Part shown: piece after piece, positions 24,856 through 33,394 of the stretch
Position numbering within the stretch: position 1 is the first letter of the stretch
Layout of the letters: the number at the start of each line of letters is the position of its first letter
DNA from: Nitrospira sp.
GTDB lineage: Bacteria > Nitrospirota > Nitrospiria > Nitrospirales > Nitrospiraceae
Assembly (NCBI GenBank): GCA_015709715.1
Contig: CP054184.1
Span: forward strand, 2,217,001-2,281,000
Length of the DNA: 64,000 nt
Reading direction: 5' to 3'
Notes under the pieces: model-generated
Told to the model about the DNA's origin: nothing
Seen by the model: only the letters and a program-made list of their open reading frames with translations
Database searches by the model: none
Position numbers and translations under genes: made by a program

Positions 24856-26478
24856 TCAGGCACTGCGAAAGCGCGTGTAACGGGTAACCACGATGGCGGC
24901 GAAGGGCAGCAGCAAGCCGAGCACGGTCTGCACGATCAGCAACAGGCCGAGCTGACTGTAATCTTCGGAGATCTGCAGCGCGTTGGTGACGGGATCGCGC
25001 ACTTCGCGGGTGACGACGAAGATCTCGTTCAGGTATTTGGTGCCCAGCTGGTTGAGCGAGAGCGCGAGGTTGGTGAAGGAGGCCATCACGGCGAAATAGG
25101 TGGCCTTCAGGTCGGCGGGCGCGGAATTGGCAATCCAGGCCAACATCGGAATCATGGAGATTTGGCCCAACGGGGATTCCAAGGCGGTATTCACCAAGGC
25201 AATGAACCGCGCATCGACCACGCCCCCGGTCACCACTGCCGTCCATTCATGCAGCCCGTAATACATGCTGACGATGGGCAGCCCGAGGAAGAACGCCGCC
25301 ACGGTCAGAAATCCCACCACATAGGCGATGGATCGGTCGGCCATGAACCGGCGGAACAGAAACATGCCGACCAGGGTCAAGGCACTTCCGATGAGCGAGA
25401 GTACGGAGAGGAATTGCTGGTCGAATTTCAGCTTGTCGATCATCCACCAAGTGACCCCATCGCCTGGCCCCGGCACGGCACGGAAGGCAAAGATGACCAA
25501 GGCGGTGCCGAGCAGGATGTTTTTCCCCTCCGTCGTTAGGTTGCGGGTCAACTTCAGGATCAAAAAACAGACGATCCCCATCGAGCCGACGAAAACGATT
25601 TCCTCGCTAAAGGGAAAATCGCCCAGGCCGACGGTCAAGGTGAACAACACGAAGGCGAGGCTGCCGCCCAAAATCCACCAGTTGGGGCTGGTGGTCCCTT
25701 CAGACGGCGTCGTCAGGCGGGAGATCTCATCGGCGGTAAGGCCTTGACGAAGCAGTCGCCGCCGGTCGCGGGCCCGGACCACCGATGCGGTGATGACGCC
25801 AAGGACGGACACGGCGGGAATGGCCAAGGCCATCAGATAGACCTGTTGGTAGATCTCGGCAATCTTCTCTTTGGGCAGCTGCTCCACCCCGGTAAAGAGA
25901 TACAGGTTGATCAGCGCCACCAGAATGCCGCCCCCGATGATGGCCACCCGTCCCAAGGTCTGCATGGTCGTGTGCATGAGTTTCCTGGTGCCTTCGTCGA
26001 GCGGACGCCCCTGGTCGTCCACCAACGGCACCGCTTCGACGGTCATGGCATCGGCCACGGTGTCTTGAATCACATAGCCGATCGGCGCCAACAGCACGCT
26101 GAGCACGTACCACACTTCAGCCGGCATGATCCCCGTCATCGCCTCGCGGTGGCCGATCAAGCCCACCATGATCAACAGGCTCGCGGCAATCACGCCCGCG
26201 CCCGCATAGACCAACAGACCCTTCCAGCGCCAAAGTAAGTCGACGAGATGGCCGAAGGGCATCTTCAACGCCCAAGGAATGCCGGCCCAGAACCCCAGCG
26301 CGGCGAGGAAGGCCGCCGACAGGCCCAAATAGTCTTTGACGAAAAAGGTGCCCACGATGCCGGTGAGGCCGGAGATCCCGGCCGCGAGATACACCATGAG
26401 CGGGGGCAGGTAGGACAGGCGGAACTCGCGCGCGAGTTCGAGAATGTTGCGGTCGACCCAGTCAACGAACGCACGCAT
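24856..26478 (-). CDS. MFS-type membrane transporter resembling the folate-biopterin (BT1) family
   Basis: 540 residues with about 12 membrane segments. The N-terminus (YLPPLMVYLAAGISGLTGIV, then FFVKDYLGLSAAFLAALGFW) and the loop MPFGHLVDLLWRWKG resemble BT1/FBT carriers, as does the VLLAPIGYVIQDTVADAMTV segment; the later IPMLAWIANSAPADLKATYF matches the second half of such carriers. There are two soluble loops near residues 230-280. The substrate is not certain: folate or pterin is suggested by family only. The start has AAGGAAGG upstream. It is probably cotranscribed with the DedA-rhodanese gene. Confidence 0.72.
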   Translation of the reverse strand: MRAFVDWVDRNILELAREFRLSYLPPLMVYLAAGISGLTGIVGTFFVKDYLGLSAAFLAALGFWAGIPWALKMPFGHLVDLLWRWKGLLVYAGAGVIAASLLIMVGLIGHREAMTGIMPAEVWYVLSVLLAPIGYVIQDTVADAMTVEAVPLVDDQGRPLDEGTRKLMHTTMQTLGRVAIIGGGILVALINLYLFTGVEQLPKEKIAEIYQQVYLMALAIPAVSVLGVITASVVRARDRRRLLRQGLTADEISRLTTPSEGTTSPNWWILGGSLAFVLFTLTVGLGDFPFSEEIVFVGSMGIVCFLILKLTRNLTTEGKNILLGTALVIFAFRAVPGPGDGVTWWMIDKLKFDQQFLSVLSLIGSALTLVGMFLFRRFMADRSIAYVVGFLTVAAFFLGLPIVSMYYGLHEWTAVVTGGVVDARFIALVNTALESPLGQISMIPMLAWIANSAPADLKATYFAVMASFTNLALSLNQLGTKYLNEIFVVTREVRDPVTNALQISEDYSQLGLLLIVQTVLGLLLPFAAIVVTRYTRFRSA

Positions 26479-26499
26479 GCAGAACCGGTTCCTTCCTTA

Positions 26500-26531
26500 T
26501 AAAAAGGGGCCGGGGCACGAGCCCCGGCCCT
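26500..26531 (-). terminator. Intrinsic terminator after the di-haem peroxidase gene
   Basis: GGGCCGGGGC / GCCCCGGCCC with a four-base loop (26507-26530) is followed on the minus strand by CTTTTTATAAGG. It separates the peroxidase gene from the BT1-like gene downstream. Confidence 0.88.
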
Positions 26532-26562
26532 CTCGCCGCTTACGGGGCGCATTGCACGTTGT

Positions 26563-27636
26563 TTACTTGGGAAACTCCGTGGGGGCCGTCACCTGCTGCC
26601 ACCCCTCGCCGTTCAGGGATCGCAAGAAGGCTACCACATCCCGCTTCTCTTCTGCAGTGAGCTCCAAGGGAATCAGGGTATTGTCGAGATGCGGATTCTT
26701 GATGCCCCCCTGGTTGTAGAAGTCGACCACTTCTTCCAGTGTCGCGAATCGACCGTCGTGCATGTAGGGCGCAGTCCGCGAGACCTCCCGCAAGGTGGGC
26801 GTCTTGAATGCTCCGACGTCTTCCGGATTCTTAGCCACCAGGTACCGGCCCAGATCGACCGTGTTGGTGTCCCACCCGATGCCGAGGTTGTGGTACTTTT
26901 CGTCGGAGAAGTTGAACCCCGAATGGCAGCGAGTGCAGCGCGCCTTGCCGCGGAACAGTTCGAGCCCCCGCTGGGCGGAAGCCGACAGAGCCGTTTCATC
27001 GCCTCCTATATCGAACCGATCCGCCGGGCTATTGCCCGACAAGAGCGTCCGCTGGAAACTCGCAATGGCTCGACCCACATCGGCCGCCGTCACCTCGCGT
27101 CCGAACACTTCCTGGAACAGAGCCCGATAGCCGTCGATCTGCTTGATCCTCGCCACCAGCTCATCATGGTCCGTAAAACCATGCTCGACCGGGTTGACGA
27201 AGGGCCCGATCGACTGGTCTTCCAACGTGTCCGCCCGTCCATCCCAGAACTGCGCCTTGCTGTAGACCCGGTTGATTCCCGTGGGGGCGCTTCGCCCGCC
27301 TTGCAGGCGATTGATTCCGCTCGAGACGGCTTGACCGTCGGTGAAGGCTAGGCTTGGCATATGGCAATTGGCGCAGGCGATGGTCCCGTTCTTCGAGAGC
27401 CGTGTGTCGAAAAACAACCAGCGCCCCAGCTCGATTTTGCGAGCCGTCTGCGGATTGTCCGCAGGAATATATCCGCTGGGATCCTCCAATCCCAGCGGCA
27501 CCACCTGAGCGGCGGGAACGGCCGCCCGTTGCGCGGTCGATGGTTCACCCGTGACCCTGGTGGCCACCAATCCGATCGCCCCGACCATGACCCTCGCCGC
27601 CACGCCCGTCACCCATCTCATCCTTCTCCTGCTCAT
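26563..27636 (-). CDS. Di-haem cytochrome c peroxidase (CcpA/MauG family)
   Basis: 357 residues from the ATG at 27636 (AGGGAGGAGG upstream). A signal/anchor (WVTGVAARVMVGAIGLVAT) sends it to the periplasm. Two haem c sites are present: CANCH (about residue 90) and CTRCH (about residue 240), with FWDGRADTLEDQSIGPFVNP between them and the distal motif APYMHDGRFATLEEVVDFYN near the C-terminus. It reduces hydrogen peroxide with electrons from a small cytochrome c or, in MauG relatives, oxidises protein side chains. A small lipoprotein gene precedes it in the operon and the OxyR gene is divergent, which argues for the peroxide role. Confidence 0.93.
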   Translation of the reverse strand: MSRRRMRWVTGVAARVMVGAIGLVATRVTGEPSTAQRAAVPAAQVVPLGLEDPSGYIPADNPQTARKIELGRWLFFDTRLSKNGTIACANCHMPSLAFTDGQAVSSGINRLQGGRSAPTGINRVYSKAQFWDGRADTLEDQSIGPFVNPVEHGFTDHDELVARIKQIDGYRALFQEVFGREVTAADVGRAIASFQRTLLSGNSPADRFDIGGDETALSASAQRGLELFRGKARCTRCHSGFNFSDEKYHNLGIGWDTNTVDLGRYLVAKNPEDVGAFKTPTLREVSRTAPYMHDGRFATLEEVVDFYNQGGIKNPHLDNTLIPLELTAEEKRDVVAFLRSLNGEGWQQVTAPTEFPK

Positions 27637-27683
27637 GGCCTCCTCCCTTTCTCCTTCCCCCTTCGATGCCGTTTCCCGACGGA

Positions 27684-27890
27684 TCATCGAAACCGCAGCG
27701 TCGTGCCGGGCCGATCCTGGCGTTCGATGTGTCGTTCCACGTTCTTGACGAATTCCTCATCCGACAGGGACGTCTGCCGCCCTTCCGCGAGGGCCACGGT
27801 CTCGTGACCGGCCTGCTTCGCAGGCGCAGCACAGCCCTGTACCAGCACCACGACCACTCCCATTCCCACTGCCATTGCAACCTGTCGCAT
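27684..27890 (-). CDS. Small lipoprotein of unknown function
   Basis: 68 residues from the ATG at 27890, which has AAGGAGG 7 bases upstream; the longer frame to 27959 would overlap the promoter region. The N-terminus MRQVAMAVGMGVVVVLVQGC ends in a lipobox (Cys20), and the mature part is short and charged (SLSDEEFVKNVERHIERQDR). No domain is recognised. It is 47 bases upstream of the di-haem peroxidase and shares its promoter, so it may assist that enzyme or its electron donor; this is inference only. Confidence 0.75.
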   Translation of the reverse strand: MRQVAMAVGMGVVVVLVQGCAAPAKQAGHETVALAEGRQTSLSDEEFVKNVERHIERQDRPGTTLRFR

Positions 27891-27982
27891 AACCCACCTC
27901 CTTGTGACGTCGTTGTTCGGTTGCGACTTCATGAGCAGACGATACCCGGTTGCTGTCATATCAGTCCAATTGATACTCTATG

Positions 27983-27997
27983 AGCTAACGATTAGCT
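27983..27997. promoter_or_regulatory. Inverted repeat between the OxyR gene and the peroxidase operon, candidate operator
   Basis: A perfect dyad AGCTAA-CGA-TTAGCT lies in the 134-base gap between the two divergent start codons, 28 bases before the oxyR start. LysR-type regulators typically bind such interrupted dyads between divergent genes. It does not match the E. coli OxyR consensus closely, so recognition by this OxyR is inferred from position only. Confidence 0.45.
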
Positions 27998-28024
27998 GGC
28001 CTTATCGATTGAGGAGTCCCATTC

Positions 28025-28939
28025 ATGACCTTGACCGAGCTGCAGTACCTCGTGGCCTTGGCGCAGGAACGCCACTTCGGCCGCGCGGCCGAGCGGACCT
28101 TCGTGACGCAGCCGGCCTTGAGCCTGGCGATCAAGAAGCTGGAGGATGAGTTGGGGGTGGCGATCTTCGAGCGGCGGAAGAATCAGGTGGTGCTCACGCC
28201 GCTGGGGGAGCACATCGTGCATCAAGCCCAGCTGGTGTTGGAGGAGGTCGATCAGATCAAGCTACTGGCCGCGCGGGGCAAGAACCAACTTGTCGGCACC
28301 TTGCGGCTCGGCGCCATTGCGACCGTCGGCCCCTATCTGTTGCCGGACCTGATTCCGCTGTTGCACAAGCGCGCGCCCGAGATGCCGCTGGAGATCGAAG
28401 AAAATCTCACCGTCAACCTGACCGCCATGTTGAAGAGCGGGAAACTCGATGTGATCATGATCGCCTTGCCCTTCGAAGAGCCCGGCCTCTTGACCCAAGC
28501 GCTGTACGACGAGCCCTTCAAGGCCGTCGTGCCGGTCGACCACCGGTTGGCAAAGAAGTCCGCGATCGACTCGACCGCCTTGTCCACGGAACGAGTGCTG
28601 CTGCCCCACGCGGGACACTGTTTCCGGCAGCAGGTGCTGGACTCCTGCCCAGAACTCAGTCGCTCGGATACGGAAGGCCTGCAGGGCAATTCGTTGGAAA
28701 CCATCCGGCAAATGGTGGCGTCGGGCCTGGGCATCACCGTCATGCCCTCCAGCGCCGTCACGGCCCGACATCTGAACAAGCGGCTGGTGGTGCTGGCATT
28801 CACCAAGCCGGTGCCGGAGCGGCGCATTGCCCTGGCCTGGCGGAAGGGATTTGCCAGACCAGCGGTCATCAAGGTGATTCAAGAGGCGGTGAGCCAGCTG
28901 AAGATTCCCGGCCTGATACCGATCCCCTCAGCAGGCTGA
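28025..28939 (+). CDS. oxyR: OxyR, hydrogen-peroxide-sensing LysR-family regulator
   Basis: 304 residues. The N-terminal HTH is LTELQYLVALAQERHFGRAA...VTQPALSLAIKKLE. The two redox cysteines are Cys199 and Cys208 in GHCFRQQVLDSC, at exactly the E. coli OxyR positions and spacing, and the surrounding effector-domain blocks (LPHAGHCF, LETIRQMVASGLGITVMP) are those of true OxyR. Peroxide should oxidise these to a disulfide and switch on targets. The gene is divergent from a small lipoprotein and the di-haem peroxidase, the obvious target operon. GAGGAG precedes the ATG. Confidence 0.95.
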   Translation: MTLTELQYLVALAQERHFGRAAERTFVTQPALSLAIKKLEDELGVAIFERRKNQVVLTPLGEHIVHQAQLVLEEVDQIKLLAARGKNQLVGTLRLGAIATVGPYLLPDLIPLLHKRAPEMPLEIEENLTVNLTAMLKSGKLDVIMIALPFEEPGLLTQALYDEPFKAVVPVDHRLAKKSAIDSTALSTERVLLPHAGHCFRQQVLDSCPELSRSDTEGLQGNSLETIRQMVASGLGITVMPSSAVTARHLNKRLVVLAFTKPVPERRIALAWRKGFARPAVIKVIQEAVSQLKIPGLIPIPSAG

Positions 28940-28962
28940 CCAGGAAAGGAGGGGGCCCGGTC

Positions 28963-29646
28963 CTATTCGTGCGCCTTGGCCGCCACCAGGAGATCGGCAA
29001 TGGCTTGATAGCCTTTCTGTCTGGCGTGGCGGAGGGGGGTCACGCCGTCGTGATCGGCCAGATTGGGATCCGCGCCCGCCACCAGCAGCAACTTGACGAT
29101 CTCCTGGTGTGACGGCCCTCCGTCGCTCAGCAGGATGGCCTCCAGCAAGGCGGTCCATCCCAATCGGTTGACATGGTTCACGTCGATCGCCGTCTTCAAG
29201 AGTTCCCGCACAACCTCGACATGTCCGCGCTCGCAGGCTGGAATCAGGGCGGTGCCGCCGAATCGGTTGTACACCTTGAAATCAGGCTTGGCCGCCAACG
29301 TGAGCCGGAGGATTTCGAGATACCCGCTGGCACCGGCCAACAACAGCGGACTGTTCTGCATGGCATCCTGCGCGTTGACGTCGGCCCCGGCTTCTATCAG
29401 CAGCCTGGCACTCTCGACATGATTCCGATAGGTCGCCGCCATCAACGCCGTGCGACCGCGCCCGTCGCGCGCCTGGAGGTCGGCCCCTTCGCTCAGCAAC
29501 TGCCGGAGCGAGACGACATCGTTTCGTCCCGCCGCGACGATCAACGCCTGGTCCCTTCCTTCTGCTCCGAAAGCCGATTCCGACCAGCCGACGCTGGCCA
29601 CAAACAGGCCGAGGGCGCAAGATACCGTCAGGATGAGAGGGCTCAC
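28963..29646 (-). CDS. Exported ankyrin-repeat protein
   Basis: 227 residues. A signal peptide (LTVSCALGLFVASVGWSESAFGA, cleavage likely near residue 27) is followed by about six ankyrin repeats with the usual pattern (for example GADLQARDGRGRTALMAA, GADVNAQDAMQNSPLLLAG, GADPNLADHDGVTPLRHA). The start is GTG overlapping the stop of the MBL gene upstream by four bases (GTGA). Periplasmic ankyrin proteins are often found beside peroxidases or catalases; here OxyR is the convergent neighbour and the peroxidase is 2 kb away. The binding partner is unknown. Confidence 0.88.
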   Translation of the reverse strand: MSPLILTVSCALGLFVASVGWSESAFGAEGRDQALIVAAGRNDVVSLRQLLSEGADLQARDGRGRTALMAATYRNHVESARLLIEAGADVNAQDAMQNSPLLLAGASGYLEILRLTLAAKPDFKVYNRFGGTALIPACERGHVEVVRELLKTAIDVNHVNRLGWTALLEAILLSDGGPSHQEIVKLLLVAGADPNLADHDGVTPLRHARQKGYQAIADLLVAAKAHE

Positions 29647-30518
29647 CGGTCACCTCCTCGCCGCCGCTGGACCAACTCCCGGAGCGCTGTGCGCATGTCC
29701 GCTGCGGGCAGGAACACTCGCCCGCCATGACCGGCCAGCACCCATTCGAAGGAATATCGCATCAGCCGTTCCAACGACCGGCAGAGGGCCTCGCGGTCCC
29801 AGACGAGCTGTCGCGGCGCTTCCAGCCGCCTGATCTCCGGTTCCCACCAGAGGTGGTCACCCGTAAAAAGAAACCGGTCGCGGTAGAGGAGACTCTGGCT
29901 CCCCGCCGTATGGCCCGGCGTGGGAATGAGCAAGAATTCCTCCCGAAGAAGCTGCGGCTCGTCCCCCGTCACGATCTCCTCCGCATCCGGCATCGCGTGG
30001 GCGTCTTCCCGATGGATGATGCGACGCGCGCCGAAATGCCGGGCATACTTCGCCGCATCGGCCACATCGTCCTCGTGGGTCAAAAAGATGTGTGCGATGC
30101 CCCCCAGGCGCTCGAACGCGTCGATCAGGCTGGGAACATAACGAGGCGAATCGACCAACCAATTGCCACCCGCTGCCTGCACGAAGAAACTGTTCGCGCC
30201 GAACGAAGCCTCCGCATTGAATCCGCAGTAGTACACCCCTTCGTCCAGCCGGAGTGGAAAGTCTGCCTTGGCGAGGCTCAACCGTTGCTTATCGCTCCGG
30301 AGCGTGCCGATCGAGCCGGTCGGGCAGGCCAGGAGCGCGCGGTAGGCGGCGCGGAGCTCCCGGTCGGTCGTCGGCTGACTGGTCACGGCTGAATAGTCCC
30401 CAACCTCGCTGAAGCTGAGCGGGGCCAGTTGGCGACAGGCGTCGCAGTTGATGCAGGTGGCATCGACGAAAAAGTCCCCCTCCACATTGCTGTCCAGACG
30501 CCGCGCCTTGTCCGCCAT
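29643..30518 (-). CDS. Ferredoxin-MBL fusion hydrolase/oxidoreductase
   Basis: About 291 residues; start taken at 30518 (GAGG 5 bases upstream), with 30539 as alternative. Residues about 10-65 form a single [4Fe-4S] ferredoxin domain (CINCDACRQLAP...CPTGSIG). The rest is a metallo-beta-lactamase fold: IAHIFLTHEDDVADAAKYAR in place of the usual THxHxDH, IPTPGHTAGSQSLLY and FLFTGDHLWW. The LTHxDDVADA variant is a recurrent subfamily form, so two of the classical metal ligands are changed; whether it binds one or two metals or acts as an electron-transfer partner is open. Overlaps the ankyrin gene by four bases. Confidence 0.85.
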   Translation of the reverse strand: MADKARRLDSNVEGDFFVDATCINCDACRQLAPLSFSEVGDYSAVTSQPTTDRELRAAYRALLACPTGSIGTLRSDKQRLSLAKADFPLRLDEGVYYCGFNAEASFGANSFFVQAAGGNWLVDSPRYVPSLIDAFERLGGIAHIFLTHEDDVADAAKYARHFGARRIIHREDAHAMPDAEEIVTGDEPQLLREEFLLIPTPGHTAGSQSLLYRDRFLFTGDHLWWEPEIRRLEAPRQLVWDREALCRSLERLMRYSFEWVLAGHGGRVFLPAADMRTALRELVQRRRGGDR

Positions 30519-30546
30519 GTCCGCCTCGATCACCCCCATGAACCCA

Positions 30547-31188
30547 TCACTTCAGCCGCTCCGACGCACGCCAGAGATACCAGGCCGCGGCGGTGCGGTA
30601 GGGTCGCCAGCGTTCTCCGTATTGCATCACGTCTTTCGGCGTCGGCATGTTCGACAGTCCGTAGGCGAGTCGAAATCCGTTGCGCACACCGAAGTCGTCC
30701 ACGGGCAGGACGTCCGGACGGCCAAGTTGGAAGATGAGCAACATTTCGACGGTCCACCGTCCGACACCACGCACGGCAATCAGCCGTTCGATAATCGCCT
30801 CGTCATCCAGCCGTTGAATCGCAGCCGTGGTCGGCACAGTCCCATCAAGCGCCTTGGCCGCCAAATCTCGTAGCGCCGCCATCTTGGCGCGAGAAAACCC
30901 CGCTTCCCGCATCGCCTCTGTCGGCATCGCCAGCACATCGGCCGGTCGCGGAAACCTGCGACCGGGAAACAAGGCCGTGAACCGCTTGAGAATACTCTCC
31001 GCCGCCTTCTCATGCAGTTGCTGAAAGGCGATGGCGCGCACCAGCGACTCAAACGGGGAGCGCCGCGGGCGGCAGGTCAAACCATAGGGCCCGATCTGCG
31101 CGATGAGGCGCTTCATGACCGGATCGATCCGCGACAGGTGGCGGCTTTCCGCGGACGGGGTCGAGAGGGACAGCGTGACGGTTCTCAC
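30547..31188 (-). CDS. DNA-3-methyladenine glycosylase (AlkA-type HhH-GPD)
   Basis: 213 residues from the GTG at 31188, which overlaps the stop of the SDR gene by four bases; no strong ribosome site is seen, so starts at 31233 or at the internal Met (KRLIAQIG) are possible. The helix-hairpin-helix and catalytic region is VRGVGRWTVEMLLIFQLGRP then DVLPVDDFGVRNG, where the second Asp of VDD is the catalytic residue. It excises alkylated purines from DNA in base excision repair. No Ada-type domain is fused. Confidence 0.92.
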   Translation of the reverse strand: MRTVTLSLSTPSAESRHLSRIDPVMKRLIAQIGPYGLTCRPRRSPFESLVRAIAFQQLHEKAAESILKRFTALFPGRRFPRPADVLAMPTEAMREAGFSRAKMAALRDLAAKALDGTVPTTAAIQRLDDEAIIERLIAVRGVGRWTVEMLLIFQLGRPDVLPVDDFGVRNGFRLAYGLSNMPTPKDVMQYGERWRPYRTAAAWYLWRASERLK

Positions 31189-31919
31189 ATCACGATGCCG
31201 CCGCCGGCCTGGATCGTTTGCCCCGTCAACCATCGGGCCTCTGCACTTACGAGAAAAGCGACCACTTCGGCAATGTCGGAAGGGAGCCCCAGCCGCTGCG
31301 TGGGGGAACCCTGAAGACCGATCTGCCGATACTGATCGGTCAGGACTCCGGTGTCGGTAATGCCGGGCGACACCGCGTTGACGGTAATCCCTCGCGGAGC
31401 CAGTTCCTGGGCGATGCCCTTGGTGAATTGCTCCAACGCCCGCTTGCTGCCCAAATACGCACTGGCACCATGAAAATGCAACTGCGTGCCGGCGGTGGTG
31501 ATGTTCACGATGCGCCCATGCTCCGACAGCACCTTGGCCGCTTCCTGCATCGCAAAGTAGGGTCCCTTCGCATGGAGACCGATGAGGGCGTCGAAGTCGG
31601 CTTCGGTGGTTTCCAGAAAGGGCTTGGGCGTGAACTTGCCGGCATTGTTGACCAGGATGTCCAAGCGACCGAATCGGGTCACGGTCTCCGTGATCAATCG
31701 ACGGGCATCCCCTGCGTGGCTCATGTCGGCCTGGATCGCGACTGCGGTTCCGCCCTTCGCTTGGATCGCGGCCACCACCTCCTCAGCCTGCTGCGCGCGA
31801 GTTCGGTAGTTCACCACCACGGCGGCAGCATCTTGCGCCAGCCTGAGGGCAATGGCGCGGCCGATGCCGCTGGACGCACCGGTCACGATCGCCACTTTTC
31901 CCGCCAACCCTCCGCTCAT
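31185..31919 (-). CDS. SDR-family NAD(P)-dependent oxidoreductase
   Basis: 244 residues from the ATG at 31919 (GGAGGG upstream). Classical SDR: VAIVTGASSGIGRAIALRLA (cofactor site), LDILVNNAGKF, catalytic tetrad with ITTAGTQLHFHGASAYLGSK (Ser/Thr region, Tyr and Lys) and VSPGITDTGVL. The Asn-Arg-Tyr after the second strand (VVVNYRTRAQQ) suggests NADP(H). The substrate is unknown; closest by look to 3-oxoacyl-ACP or glucose dehydrogenase-like SDRs. Stop and start codons overlap with both neighbours, so nitroreductase, SDR and glycosylase form one operon. Confidence 0.9.
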   Translation of the reverse strand: MSGGLAGKVAIVTGASSGIGRAIALRLAQDAAAVVVNYRTRAQQAEEVVAAIQAKGGTAVAIQADMSHAGDARRLITETVTRFGRLDILVNNAGKFTPKPFLETTEADFDALIGLHAKGPYFAMQEAAKVLSEHGRIVNITTAGTQLHFHGASAYLGSKRALEQFTKGIAQELAPRGITVNAVSPGITDTGVLTDQYRQIGLQGSPTQRLGLPSDIAEVVAFLVSAEARWLTGQTIQAGGGIVM

Positions 31920-32536
31920 GTGCCCCCTCCGGGAACCGGAAAGGCGGGAAGAGGTCCGGCCCATTGTCCCTGAGAGACAAACTCCCTGATCGGCTTTCGT
32001 TCGCGCGGCGCCAGTTCCCGTTGACGGAGCCGCTCATCCAATATCGCCGGATCACCGGGATATCCGACCGCAATCATGGCCACCGGTTCGAACCCCGCGG
32101 GAATCCCGAGATCAGCGCGCGCCTTGTCCACATCAAACCCGGCCATCTGATGGGCAATCAAACCGAGCGCCGTGGCTTGCAACGACAGACTGATGGCAGC
32201 CATGCCCGTGTCGTGCCAGGCATGCCGGTTGGGTGTGCCTTCGTCCTCAAAATTCAGTCGTGCGACCGACAACATCAGAACCGGGGCGCGAAACGCCCAC
32301 TTCTTGTTGCCTTCCTTGAGACAGGCAAAGAGCCGGTCGTACCCAGACGGGTCATCTCTTGTCCCGACAATGAAATGCCAGGGCTGTTCGTTATTCGAGG
32401 ACGGAGCCCATCGCGCCGCCTCGAACAGGCTCCGCAACGTATCCGACTCCACCATGCGCTCCGAAAAGGCTCGCGGGCTCCATCGGCGCTGCAGCAAATC
32501 GTGAATGGGGAATTGTGTCTCGGCCGGCTTTTCCAT
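31916..32536 (-). CDS. Nitroreductase family protein
   Basis: 206 residues with the FMN-binding nitroreductase fold: RWSPRAFSERMVESDTLRSL, EAARWAPSSNNEQPWHFIVG (phosphate-binding and dimer region) and MAAISLSLQATALGLIAHQM. The C-terminal FEPVAMIAVGYPGDP completes the core. Family members reduce nitro-aromatics, quinones or other electrophiles with NAD(P)H. First gene of an operon with the SDR (ATGA overlap) and the DNA glycosylase. Substrate unknown. Confidence 0.92.
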   Translation of the reverse strand: MEKPAETQFPIHDLLQRRWSPRAFSERMVESDTLRSLFEAARWAPSSNNEQPWHFIVGTRDDPSGYDRLFACLKEGNKKWAFRAPVLMLSVARLNFEDEGTPNRHAWHDTGMAAISLSLQATALGLIAHQMAGFDVDKARADLGIPAGFEPVAMIAVGYPGDPAILDERLRQRELAPRERKPIREFVSQGQWAGPLPAFPVPGGGT

Positions 32537-32539
32537 GCA

Positions 32540-32698
32540 TTATCCCTCTGTCCTGGTTGTCGATACCAATGTGCGCGCAAGACGGGCCGGATTGCCGACC
32601 ACGACACAGTCGGGTGGCACGTCGCGAACGACCACGCTTCCTGCTCCGATGACGCTGCGGTCCCCGATCGTGACCCCCGGCAAGACCACCGTTACATC
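32540..32698 (-). pseudogene. C-terminal fragment of a hexapeptide-repeat O-acetyltransferase
   Basis: About 50 codons in one minus-strand frame read [20 protein letters not shown] and then [20 protein letters not shown] before a TAA at 32540. This is the unmistakable last left-handed beta-helix turn and tail ([10 protein letters not shown]....V.GNPAR) of maltose/galactoside-type acetyltransferases. The frame is closed by TGA just upstream, inside the end of the HAD gene, so only the tail survives. The HAD stop (32692-32694) overlaps the fragment, suggesting a deletion that joined the two genes. Confidence 0.75.
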
Positions 32699-33390
32699 AG
32701 CGGGTCAGGCCGGACTCCGCATTCGTCCAAGTGACGCAGGAGGTCGGCCGGGTCATCGTAGGTACGGTACGCACCCGCCCGCTCTAGTTCTTCCCGACCG
32801 TAGCCGCCTGACAACAGTCCGACCCCGAGCGCGGAGGCACGACGGGCTGCCAGCAGGTCCCAGACGCTGTCGCCGACGACGATGCACCTGGCAATGGGCA
32901 TCTGGAGCTGCTCTGCGGCAGCCAAAAATAAATCCGGATCGGGCTTCGCGCGCTTCACCTGATCCCGGGTCACCACGGGAGTTCCGGGAGGAAGCTTCAA
33001 CAATTTCAACGTATGTTGCGCGCTGTGCAGTCGCCCGCTGGTGGCAATGGCGTAGGGCACACGACCCGCCGTCAGCGCATCCAGCAGGTCCTGCGCGCCC
33101 GGCAGTACCCGGAGCGATGGAGCCTGCTTGACAAACGCCTCTGCATGCACCCGCTGAATGCGTTCCGCTTCTTCCTTCGAAACCGGACGGCCGGTTTCGC
33201 GCAAGAGGGCGTGTAACATGAGGCCGCCGCTCATCCCGATTTGGCGATGAATCCTCCAGACCGGCAATTCGATACCGGCCGCTTGAGTGGCTTCACGCCA
33301 AGCCAGCACATGCTGGTAGACGCTATCCACCAACGTGCCGTCCAGGTCAAAAAGAAACGCGAGAGAGTCGAGATCCTGCGAGGCAGCCAT
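32692..33390 (-). CDS. HAD-superfamily phosphatase (phosphoglycolate phosphatase / beta-PGM-like)
   Basis: 232 residues from the ATG at 33390 (GGAGAG upstream). HAD motif [21 protein letters not shown], motif [12 protein letters not shown], motif III Lys in [16 protein letters not shown] and motif [19 protein letters not shown]. The cap domain is the helical C1 type. It likely acts on a small sugar phosphate or phosphoglycolate. The protein's last residues run into the acetyltransferase remnant, so the C-terminus (CGVRPDPLM) may be new. The OsmC gene is 4 bases upstream. Confidence 0.88.
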   Translation of the reverse strand: MAASQDLDSLAFLFDLDGTLVDSVYQHVLAWREATQAAGIELPVWRIHRQIGMSGGLMLHALLRETGRPVSKEEAERIQRVHAEAFVKQAPSLRVLPGAQDLLDALTAGRVPYAIATSGRLHSAQHTLKLLKLPPGTPVVTRDQVKRAKPDPDLFLAAAEQLQMPIARCIVVGDSVWDLLAARRASALGVGLLSGGYGREELERAGAYRTYDDPADLLRHLDECGVRPDPLM

Positions 33391-33394
33391 CGGT

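Noticed and set aside
23864-25539. Several frames of about 330 codons on both strands over the DedA-rhodanese and BT1-like genes
   Set aside because: All are shadows of those two genes, which have membrane segments and motifs in the true frames.
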